From contig NZ_JAESIH010000039.1 of assembly GCF_016756745.1 (NCBI RefSeq), forward strand, positions 1-49,530: 49,530 bases of DNA. Direction: 5' to 3'. This DNA is from Aminivibrio sp. (GTDB lineage: Bacteria; Synergistota; Synergistia; Synergistales; Aminobacteriaceae). Each line of letters opens with the position of its first letter. The first letter of the stretch is position 1. A model generated the notes under the pieces. It saw only the letters and a program-made list of their open reading frames with translations, did not search any database and was not told where the DNA came from. Shown here piece by piece: positions 16,840 through 23,993 of this stretch. Both the position numbers and the translations under genes were made by a program.

Positions 16840-17037
16840 GTTCGGCGGGTTTCCTTGATTTTTCCACCAGGCCCTGATCCGGGTGCTGTGCTTTAATGTC
16901 CCTGTAAAGGGGTCCCCTTACGGACTCGATATCCTCCGTAAACATCCCGGGACCCAGAAGACGAGCACGGCCAAAACAACTGAGAAAAAGTTGATCAGGA
17001 ACCGCTGGAACCAGGGACCTTTCGGTTTTGCCGCCAT
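16840..17037 (-). pseudogene. Frameshifted small membrane-anchored protein interrupted by a repeat end
   Basis: An ATG at 17037 opens MAAKPKGPWFQRFLINFF, then SVVLAVLVFWVPG, a basic/aromatic start and one membrane helix. This frame then fails, whereas another frame continues GMFTEDIESVRGPLYRDIKA and QHPDQGLVEKSRKPAEPKSA, a charged coiled-coil-like continuation. One indel near the GTCCCGGGATG stretch joins them. The second frame runs straight into CCTAAATCCGCAGG (16840-16827), an end of the interspersed repeat family, so the gene is probably truncated there. I do not recognise the family with confidence. Confidence 0.5.
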
Positions 17038-17088
17038 GGTCGTCCCTTTCCCTTTTGCCTGTTCCGTCCCTTCTCTTCCGCCGCAGCT

Positions 17089-18066
17089 TCAGTGCCCGGA
17101 AGCACCGCCCCTTCCATGCTCCGGGAGAGTCCCCCCGGCAAGGGCCTCTTTCGCCGAACGGTAGCCCTCGGCGATCATCTCTTCGGCGAGGTAAAACTCG
17201 AGAAAGCGGACATTCCCCACCGACGGACGGATCAGCAGGTCCGGCCGGTCGATTTCGAGCCGGGCTAACGCGATCTGCTCTTCCATGATGCGAAGCGAAC
17301 TGCCGAGCACGTCGAAAATTCCCGGCGTAGGATCCCGGGACATCCATTCCTTCACCGGCCCGAGAAAACCGGCATCGAATCCCTTCGTTTTCCTCTCGAG
17401 CCAGGCGAAAATTTCCCCAGCGACTATTCCGTTCCGCCCCGGTCTGCCTTCGGGGAGCACTCCCTCCGGGAGCCCGTCCTGCTGGTCTTCCTTCACCCGG
17501 CCGTTGTTCAGGTCCACCGCGATGACCACATCCGCCCCCAAAGCCCGGCAGACGCTGACCGGCACCGGATCCACCAGCCCGCCGTCCACCAGGAAGCTCC
17601 CGTTCCGCCGTGCAGGGGTGAATATCCCGGGAACGGAGATGCTGGCCCGTATGGCGGAGACGAGGTCTCCGTCAACGATGACCACTTCCTTCCCGGTCAT
17701 CACGTCCGTCGCTGCGGAGGCGAACCGCACCGGAAGGACGTCCATATCCAGGGAGCCCACGATTTCCGTAAGGAAGTCCGTCACCTTCGTGCCCTCGATA
17801 AGCCCCGAGCGGGGGAAGGAGACCTCCAGGAAGTATCCGGCGGCTTTTTTCCAGTCGAGGCCGAGGGCGATCTCCGTCAGTTCCTCAAGCTTACCGGCGG
17901 CATATATGCCGCCCACCAGGGCCCCGATGCTCGTGCCGGCCACCATGGAGGGACGGATCCCCGCTTCCTCGAAGGCGCGCAAAACGCCTATGTGGGCCAT
18001 GCCCCTGGCTGCGCCGCTGCCAAGGGCAAGGCCGATTTTCCTCTCTCGGGAACTGTTTCCTGTCAG
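17089..18066 (-). CDS. Patatin-like phospholipase (RssA type)
   Basis: About 325 residues with all patatin motifs: oxyanion loop LGSGAARG (residues about 15-22), nucleophile GTSIG (Ser46) and the DGG catalytic Asp (VDGGLVDPVP, about Asp161). It is a Ser/Asp-dyad lipid acyl hydrolase, probably cytoplasmic or membrane-associated. The first ATG (18000) would remove the oxyanion loop, so translation must start upstream. No ATG, GTG or TTG is in frame; CTG at 18066 has GAGGAGG with 8-nt spacing and is the best candidate. A 314-bp gap separates it from the cardiolipin synthase gene on the same strand, so both may be expressed together with other lipid functions. Confidence 0.88.
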   Translation of the reverse strand: MTGNSSRERKIGLALGSGAARGMAHIGVLRAFEEAGIRPSMVAGTSIGALVGGIYAAGKLEELTEIALGLDWKKAAGYFLEVSFPRSGLIEGTKVTDFLTEIVGSLDMDVLPVRFASAATDVMTGKEVVIVDGDLVSAIRASISVPGIFTPARRNGSFLVDGGLVDPVPVSVCRALGADVVIAVDLNNGRVKEDQQDGLPEGVLPEGRPGRNGIVAGEIFAWLERKTKGFDAGFLGPVKEWMSRDPTPGIFDVLGSSLRIMEEQIALARLEIDRPDLLIRPSVGNVRFLEFYLAEEMIAEGYRSAKEALAGGTLPEHGRGGASGH

Positions 18067-18380
18067 GATGGATCCCTCCTCTTGCGCCCAGCACCCCCGT
18101 CTCCGGGGGCATTCCGGGCTTCGTTTCCGCTTGCCGTTCTTTCCTCAGGGGCCGACCTTCCGGTAGCGCAGGAGCCGCAGGGTTTCCCAGAAGCGCTCCG
18201 ACCCCCCCCGCTATCGCCGGAGCTGATGACGGAAAACAGCCCGCTGCTCACCATGGAGGCGCGCCGAAGACTGTTTTGCTGCCCTCCACCGTCCTCAGGG
18301 AGTGTTCCTCGAAGGTCCCGGCGAGGTTGTCCGTCTGGAAAAAAACGTTTTTTGGGGATCCTCGCCCTGTCCGCCTCTTC
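18067..18380. other. Non-coding gap between patatin and cardiolipin synthase genes
   Basis: About 314 bp of GC-rich sequence. Open frames exist on both strands but none has a ribosome site or recognisable protein features. No clear terminator was seen. Confidence 0.5.
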
Positions 18381-19826
18381 CTAGAGAAGGGGGCTGAAGA
18401 GCTTGGTCACCCCGTGAACCACCCGCAGGGCCCGGGGACGGTTGCTCCATTCTTCCGCGGTAAGACGCCGCGATTCCGCGATGTAACGTTCCTGGGCCAT
18501 CCGGATGGCCGATGTCTCCTCCGTTCCGTAGAGCACGAGGTTCAGCTCGAAGTTGAGGGCGAAGGAGCGGATGTCGAAATTGCTCGTCCCCATGAAGGCG
18601 AGGCTGTGGTCCACGGTCATGGTCTTTGAGTGGAGAATGTTTTCCTGGAAGAGGTAGATTTCCACGCCCATGTCCAGGAGCACGTCAAAATAGGCCTTGG
18701 CAGCACTACCGACGACGAACTGGTCGCTCCGCTCCGGGATGACGAGCTGGATTCTCACGTCGCCGAGGGAGGCGGTTTCCAGGGCGTGGATCAGCTCGTC
18801 GTCGGGGATGAGATAGGGGGTCGTGATGACCACCCGTTTTTTCGCCCCGTGGAGAGCAGCCACCACGAGGCGCTGGTAGTTCTGCCACGGGTAGGACGGA
18901 CCGCTGGGCACCGCCTGGACGATCGCCTGCCCCGTCCGTTCAGGCCTTGGGAAGACCCGTTCCGTGGGAAGGAGTTCCCGGGTTTCCACGTACCAGTCCT
19001 CCAAGAAGACACCCTGGAGCTGGAGGACCACCGGCCCGGTGAGGCGGAGGGTGAGATCCTTCCACAGCCTTCCTCCCGCCTTGCCGCCGTAGGAGGGCTC
19101 CGTGACGTTGTGGGATCCCGTGTAGCCGATGCGGCCGTCGATTACGGCGATCTTCCGGTGGTTCCTCAGGTCGTACCGGGCCGTTGTGGCCGTCCTGCGG
19201 AACAACCCCTGGGGAAGGGCCTTCTCCACCCGCACACCGGCGGACCGGAGGCGGGAAGCGTCCTTCTTCAGGAAGGCCTTCGCCCCCAGGGCGTCCACAA
19301 GGAGCCTGCACTCCACCCCCCTGGCCGACGCTCCTTCAAGGGAGGCGAAGAGGCGCTCCGTCATGGAATCCAGGGCGAAGATATAGTACAGCAGGTGCAC
19401 CGATTCCCTCGCTTCGTCGATGTCGGCGCAGAGACTTTTCAGGAAGTCCTCTTCCCTGTCGATGAGCAGGAACGAGTTGCCCGTGGTGATGTACATGTCC
19501 CCCAGTTTTTTCCCCAGAGCCCCGAACCGGACAAGCTCTTCGGGCAGCCAGTGGGATTCGTCATCGAGAATTCTGCGGAAGGTGGCCTTGTCGGCGGCGA
19601 GGGTGCGGAGCAGGACCTCGTGCCGCTTGATCCTCTCCCGGGGAAGCGCCGTCGAGCCGAATGCCGCATAGAGAAGAAAGCCCGGCCACGGCCAGAAGTA
19701 GATGGCGAGAAGCCACGACATGGCCGTGTTGGGGCTGTGGCGCTGGGGGATGTAGCAGAGCGTGATAATACGGATGGCGATGGAGGAAAGTTCGTAAAAG
19801 GAGTAAAAGGACACTCCAGCCGTCAT
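18381..19826 (-). CDS. cls: Cardiolipin synthase (phospholipase D family)
   Basis: 481 residues. Two hydrophobic helices near the N-terminus are followed by two PLD catalytic motifs: HRKIAVIDGRIGYTGSHN and HSKTMTVDHSLAFMGTSNFD (HxKxxxxD with GSxN/GTSN). The family joins phosphatidylglycerol molecules into cardiolipin at the inner membrane. GGGAGG lies upstream of the ATG, which overlaps the stop of the preceding nuclease-like gene by 4 bp (ATGA), implying translational coupling. The N-terminal membrane segment is a little irregular, but the catalytic domains are intact. Confidence 0.93.
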   Translation of the reverse strand: MTAGVSFYSFYELSSIAIRIITLCYIPQRHSPNTAMSWLLAIYFWPWPGFLLYAAFGSTALPRERIKRHEVLLRTLAADKATFRRILDDESHWLPEELVRFGALGKKLGDMYITTGNSFLLIDREEDFLKSLCADIDEARESVHLLYYIFALDSMTERLFASLEGASARGVECRLLVDALGAKAFLKKDASRLRSAGVRVEKALPQGLFRRTATTARYDLRNHRKIAVIDGRIGYTGSHNVTEPSYGGKAGGRLWKDLTLRLTGPVVLQLQGVFLEDWYVETRELLPTERVFPRPERTGQAIVQAVPSGPSYPWQNYQRLVVAALHGAKKRVVITTPYLIPDDELIHALETASLGDVRIQLVIPERSDQFVVGSAAKAYFDVLLDMGVEIYLFQENILHSKTMTVDHSLAFMGTSNFDIRSFALNFELNLVLYGTEETSAIRMAQERYIAESRRLTAEEWSNRPRALRVVHGVTKLFSPLL

Positions 19827-20584
19827 GAGGCCAGCGCCTCCCGGTCCTGCCTCTCCGCGGTGAAGTCGCAGACCAGGGGCAGGTGGTCGGAATATCTGAC
19901 CCGGGGCACCCGGAAGCTCTTCATCTCAATGCCTTCGCTGTACAGCACGAAATCGAGGGCCAGGGAGGGCAGTCTGCTGGGGTAGGTTGGAATATTCCCG
20001 TCATTGGCGTTCCGGAACAGCCCCTTTCTGAAGAGGGGCCGGAGCTCTTTCTCCCCGGCGTACATGTTGCCGTCCCCGGCGAGGATGACGGGCTTCTTCG
20101 CCTGGCGGCACCGGTCGGCCACCTCGCCGATCTGGATTTTCCGCGCGCCGTAGCCCAGGGAGAGATGGGTCAGGAACAGGGTGAAATCCCGGAATTCTAC
20201 CTCGAGGAGCGTCCGCTTGACGCCCCGGCTCAGGTAGTGCTCCCGGGACGAGAGAATGGGCAGGATTGTCACCACGGCGTTCCCCTGGGACTTCAACAGG
20301 GGTGCCCTGGAGATTATGGATTCGTGGTGGTACTTGCAGGCAAAGACGGAATCGGCGTTCAGCCGGGCCGCCATGAGTTCGGCCTGGCACTCCCCGTTCT
20401 GCCGGTAGGAGCCCGAGTCGGTCTCCACGAGCCCCACGAGATCAGGCTTCAGCTTCGAGATAAAATCGGAAATCCGTCGGAACCTTCCCTCGGTCTTCCG
20501 GAGACAGCCGGAAAAGGGGAAGGGAAAATGATAGCCCCATCCCGTTCCGGTGCCGTAGCGGATGTTGTACAGTACAAGTCGCAT
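19823..20584 (-). CDS. Endonuclease/exonuclease/phosphatase-fold protein
   Basis: About 253 residues. EEP-fold signatures in order: MRLVLYNIRYGTG (Asn), GLVETDSGS (metal-binding Glu), LTHLSLGYGARK (His), AGDGNM (variant of GDFN) and the final RVRYSDHLPLVC (SDH). Members cleave phosphodiesters in nucleic acids, phospholipids or phosphoinositide-like substrates. No signal peptide. Coupling to cardiolipin synthase (4-bp overlap) suggests a membrane-lipid connection such as phosphodiester hydrolysis; this is the same gene pair arrangement seen in some bacteria, by recollection. The ATG at 20584 follows GGAGG; an in-frame ATG at 20617 lacks one. Confidence 0.88.
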   Translation of the reverse strand: MRLVLYNIRYGTGTGWGYHFPFPFSGCLRKTEGRFRRISDFISKLKPDLVGLVETDSGSYRQNGECQAELMAARLNADSVFACKYHHESIISRAPLLKSQGNAVVTILPILSSREHYLSRGVKRTLLEVEFRDFTLFLTHLSLGYGARKIQIGEVADRCRQAKKPVILAGDGNMYAGEKELRPLFRKGLFRNANDGNIPTYPSRLPSLALDFVLYSEGIEMKSFRVPRVRYSDHLPLVCDFTAERQDREALAS

Positions 20585-20662
20585 GCAGATCCTCCGGGTA
20601 AAGACATAATCAGCCATTATACAGCAAAAGGGACGCCTTGCATCGGTTTTTCGGCCTGTTTT

Positions 20663-21352
20663 TCAGGCGACCGGCCCCTGAACAGGGATCTCCAGCCTCC
20701 GCTCCACCACGTAGAACAGCTTCCGGGGCAGGTCCCCTTCCTCGAATTCCTCAACTTCCTCCAGGGAAAAACCGGTGGCGAGCAGGGCCACTGTCTGCCG
20801 GTCAAAAAAACGGACGGCGTACCCGTCAAGCTCCCGGATATCCTCCCCTCTGCCGGTGCCCTTTTTCCAGTGGACATCTCCCTTGTGCCTCACCGTGTAG
20901 ATGTTCAGTCCCCGAGGGACGAGAACCCTCCGGATTTCCGAGGAGAGAAACAGCAGCTCCTTCAGCGTCAGGGCCATGCAGAACAGCATGTGGGAATAGC
21001 ATCCGTCGAAGGAGCCGTCCCCGAAGGGGAGAGGTTTCCGCACATCCGCCTCCGCGGTGCAAATCCGCGAGGCCGTTCCCCGGGCCGCAGCTTCCTCAGA
21101 AAGAGTTTTCAGGGCCGCGGCGGAATAGTCCGCCGCCGTCACGAAAAATCCCCGACGGGCGAAAAAGAGGGTATCCCTTCCCTGGCCGCACCCCAGGTCG
21201 AGGATCCGCTCCGCGCCGTCCTTCCGGAAGGCCTCCGCCGCCCAACGGGCCGGGATGCTCTCCTCCGGGCCGAAAAATTCCCTGTCCCCCGCATAGGACC
21301 GCTCCCAGAGCTCCTTCTGGTCATCAAACGATTCCGGCTTCACTGTCGTCAT
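20663..21352 (-). CDS. Class I SAM-dependent methyltransferase
   Basis: A 229-residue cytoplasmic methyltransferase. Motif I ILDLGCGQGRDTLFFARRG is followed by VTAADYSAAAL (motif II acidic position), AEADVRKPLPFGDGSFDGCY (motifs III/IV), and LVPRGLNIYTVRH. The N-terminal WERSYAGDREFFGPEES pattern resembles methyltransferases of the TehB/thiopurine-like group. GGAGGAGGAAGGGG precedes the ATG. It lies about 80 bp upstream of the EEP-fold gene on the same strand and may begin that operon. Substrate not determinable. Confidence 0.9.
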   Translation of the reverse strand: MTTVKPESFDDQKELWERSYAGDREFFGPEESIPARWAAEAFRKDGAERILDLGCGQGRDTLFFARRGFFVTAADYSAAALKTLSEEAAARGTASRICTAEADVRKPLPFGDGSFDGCYSHMLFCMALTLKELLFLSSEIRRVLVPRGLNIYTVRHKGDVHWKKGTGRGEDIRELDGYAVRFFDRQTVALLATGFSLEEVEEFEEGDLPRKLFYVVERRLEIPVQGPVA

Positions 21353-21567
21353 CCCCTTCCTCCTCCGTCATGCGCCGGGGAGCAATCGTCTTCCCCCCGG
21401 CATGGGCTTCCGGCTTCCGAAACCTGGGCCTTTATATCACAGATCACCCCATAAGAAAAATTTTTCACGATTCCTGATAAAAAAATGGCACAAAGGGCGG
21501 AAAGTGCGATAGAATATTGGAAGAATCCTGACCTTTTCCCCCAATACCGAAAGGAGGAGTGTGCCCC

Positions 21568-22959
21568 ATGGTCACCAGAGTTCCCCCCGAGCCCTTCCGC
21601 ATCAAGATGGTGGAGCCCGTCCACGTCCCCGATCAGCAGGAAAGGGAACGGGCGCTGGAAGCAGGACATTTCAACATGTTCGGCCTGAGGTCCGCGGACG
21701 TGTACATCGACCTTCTCACCGATTCGGGCACCGGCGCCATGAGTAAGCAGCAGTGGGCCGCCATCATGATGGGCGACGAGGCCTACGCCGGAGCGGACAG
21801 CTTCTATAGCCTGAAGAAGGCAGTGAAGGATGTACTGGGATTCGACTACACCATTCCCGTCCACCAGGGCCGGGCCGCCGAGAACGTGGTCTTCGGTTCC
21901 CTCCTGAAGGAAGGGGACGTGATCCCCTTCAACATGCCCTTCGACACCACCAGGGGGCACATCTTCAATGCGAAGGCCTCCTCCGTGGACTGCGTCATCG
22001 ACGAAGCTTTCGACCGGGAAAATCCGCACCCCTTCAAGGGCAACGTGGATATCGCCAAGCTTGAAAAGGCCCTCGCAGACAACGAGGGGCGGGTGCCCTT
22101 CATCATGGTCACTATCACCAACAACTCCGGTGGAGGCCAGCCCGTGAGCCTGAAAAACCTCCGGGACGTGTCCGCCGTGGCCAAAAAACACGGCATTCCC
22201 CTGATCCTCGACGCCGCCCGCATGGCGGAGAACGCATGGTTCATCAAGAACCGGGAGGAAGGATGCCGGGACATGACCGTAGCGGAAATACTGAAGGCCA
22301 CCATGGACACCGCCGACGCCATCACCGTGTCCTGCAAGAAGGACCCCCTGGTGAACATCGGCGGCCTCGTGGCGTGCCGCACGGAGGAAATGTACTACCG
22401 GGTCGTCCCGCGGGTCATCCTCTTCGAGGGGTTCGCCACCTACGGCGGCCTCGCCGGCCGGGATCTCGAAGCCCTGGCCGTGGGACTCCGGGAAATGGTG
22501 AACGAACAGCACCTCACCCACCGCATCGCCCAGGTCCGCTATCTCGGCGAACTGCTCTCCGAGGGCGGAGTGCCCTGCATCCAGCCCATCGGCGGCCATG
22601 CCGTCTTCATCGATGCCGGGGCCTTCCTTCCCCACATCCCCCAAGGGGCCTACCCGGCCGACGTGCTCTCCGTCGAGATCTACCGGGAAGGGGCCGTCCG
22701 GGGCATCGGCCTCGGCGCCCTGGCCTTCGAGAACGTGGACGAGAAGACGGGAGAGCGCACCTTCCCGAAGCTGGAGCTCTACCGACTGGCCATCAACCGC
22801 CGAACCTACACCAACAGCCACATGGAGTACGTGGCGGAGACCGTCGTCAACGTCTACAGGCGCCGCGATACCATCCGCTACGGCCTGGAGGTCACCTACG
22901 AGCCCCCGGTGAAGGGGCTGAAGCACTTCCTTGCCCATCTCAAGCCGAAGAACCTGTAA
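21568..22959 (+). CDS. Tryptophanase / tyrosine phenol-lyase family PLP enzyme
   Basis: 463 residues, normal for beta-eliminating aromatic amino-acid lyases, which release indole or phenol plus pyruvate and ammonia. The PLP-lysine motif reads VSCKKDPLVNIGG (Lys257/258), and the upstream binding segments PVHQGRAAE and LILDAARMAENAW are intact. Specificity is mixed: FDTTRGH (Asp126) matches the Asp reported for tryptophanases, whereas INRRTYTNSHMEYV keeps a double Arg like tyrosine phenol-lyases. AAAGGAGG with 9-10-nt spacing supports the ATG at 21568 over the GTG at 21559. No tnaC-like leader peptide was seen. It is a fermentation enzyme for amino acids; a strong terminator follows. Confidence 0.92.
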   Translation: MVTRVPPEPFRIKMVEPVHVPDQQERERALEAGHFNMFGLRSADVYIDLLTDSGTGAMSKQQWAAIMMGDEAYAGADSFYSLKKAVKDVLGFDYTIPVHQGRAAENVVFGSLLKEGDVIPFNMPFDTTRGHIFNAKASSVDCVIDEAFDRENPHPFKGNVDIAKLEKALADNEGRVPFIMVTITNNSGGGQPVSLKNLRDVSAVAKKHGIPLILDAARMAENAWFIKNREEGCRDMTVAEILKATMDTADAITVSCKKDPLVNIGGLVACRTEEMYYRVVPRVILFEGFATYGGLAGRDLEALAVGLREMVNEQHLTHRIAQVRYLGELLSEGGVPCIQPIGGHAVFIDAGAFLPHIPQGAYPADVLSVEIYREGAVRGIGLGALAFENVDEKTGERTFPKLELYRLAINRRTYTNSHMEYVAETVVNVYRRRDTIRYGLEVTYEPPVKGLKHFLAHLKPKNL

Positions 22960-22982
22960 AACGTACCGAAGGCAGGCCATGA

Positions 22983-23012
22983 GAAAGCCGCCCCGTTTCC
23001 GGGGCGGCTTTC
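22983..23012 (+). terminator. Rho-independent terminator of the tryptophanase-family gene
   Basis: GAAAGCCGCCCC pairs with GGGGCGGCTTTC around GTTTCC, followed by GTCTTTCTTT. It lies between convergent genes; no T-run is seen on the minus strand. Confidence 0.88.
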
Positions 23013-23034
23013 GTCTTTCTTTATGACGGAACGG

Positions 23035-23754
23035 CTATTTCTTTCCGTAGACGTCCTTGGGGTTCCACGCTTTCCAGACGTTGGCCACAAGATCCGGGCC
23101 GGGGTTCAGCACCTTGCCGCCGGGAGTCCAGCCGGAGGGGGTGACTTCCTTGCCGCTCGTTTCCCGGACGAGCTGGAAGGCCTGGACCTGGCGGAGGGTT
23201 TCGTCCACATTCCTGCCAACGGGAGGAGTAAGCACTTCCATGGCCTGGATGACGCCGTCCGGGTCGATGATAAAACGGCCCCGGAAATCCACGCCCTGGG
23301 CGGGGCTGTAAACGCCGTAGACGGTCCCGATGGCGCCGCCGCCGTCGGAGGCCATGTGGAAGGGCACACCGCCGTCCACCATCTTCGAGAGTTCCGTGTC
23401 GTTCCACACCTTGTGGACGAACTGGCTGTCAACGCTCATAGAGATGACTTCAACCCCGAGAGCCTGAAATTCCGCATAACGGTCGGCGACCGCCGACACT
23501 TCGGAGGCTCAGACGAAGGTGAAATCACCGGGATAGAAGCAGAGAACAACCCATTTCCCTGCGAAATCGGAGAGTTTCACGGTGGTGAACTTGCCCTTGT
23601 AATACGCCGGAGCTGTAAAGTCCGGCGCCTTCATGTCGACGGTGACACCCATTCGAACAACCTCCTTCTTTACCTCCGCGGCAGGCGCGGTTTCGAAACT
23701 TGGTCCTTCAACGGTGGACGCGGGAACGGCACATGATACTTTTTCTTCAGCCAT
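23035..23754 (-). CDS. prxU: Selenocysteine-containing peroxiredoxin (in-frame UGA at 23511-23509)
   Basis: 239 residues if UGA is read as Sec. The peroxidatic site of Prx1/AhpC-type enzymes, normally DFTFVCP, is encoded as GDFTFV-UGA-ASEVSA, with residue 82 as Sec. Both flanks are intact: [13 protein letters not shown] upstream; then [37 protein letters not shown] and [12 protein letters not shown] downstream. A 35-residue N-terminal extension precedes the domain. A hairpin with a GGTC loop follows the UGA. AAAGGAGG precedes the ATG at 23754. It reduces peroxides in the cytoplasm, presumably with thioredoxin, and could be read as two truncated genes by standard annotation. A consensus promoter lies at 23860-23887. 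Confidence 0.93.
23482..23497 (-). promoter_or_regulatory. Candidate bacterial SECIS hairpin of the peroxiredoxin
   Basis: GTCGGC (23497-23492), loop GGTC and GCCGAC (23487-23482) form a perfect 6-bp hairpin starting 11 nt after the UGA. A GGU in the apical loop is the SelB-recognised feature in the E. coli fdhF SECIS. Confidence 0.75.
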
Positions 23755-23835
23755 GGAACTTCCTCCTTTCAAGATACCCTGAAAAAGACAACGCAGACAG
23801 AAAAACATGGAATTCTTCAGTCTATAACCTAAGCA

Positions 23836-23887
23836 TTGACTACAGTCATTTTAATTTTTATTATATGGTAATCAATTTAATTGTCAA
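23836..23887. promoter_or_regulatory. Opposed promoters sharing one -10 region
   Basis: Minus strand: TTGACA (23887-23882), 16 bp, TATAAT (23865-23860), driving the peroxiredoxin. Plus strand: TTGACT (23836-23841), 17 bp, TATTAT (23859-23864), driving the antiporter. The two -10 boxes overlap by five bases, so both cannot be used at once. A short palindrome TGACTACAGTCA (23837-23848) overlaps the plus -35. Confidence 0.7.
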
Positions 23888-23993
23888 GGACTTTTGTGTC
23901 TTTTTGTTGCCGTCTTCCCCGGTGGGAGGGCCGATTTTGCACTTTCCGCCGGAACATGTGAAAATAAGCCATCGTCAGGAAAGGGTTGAGTTT

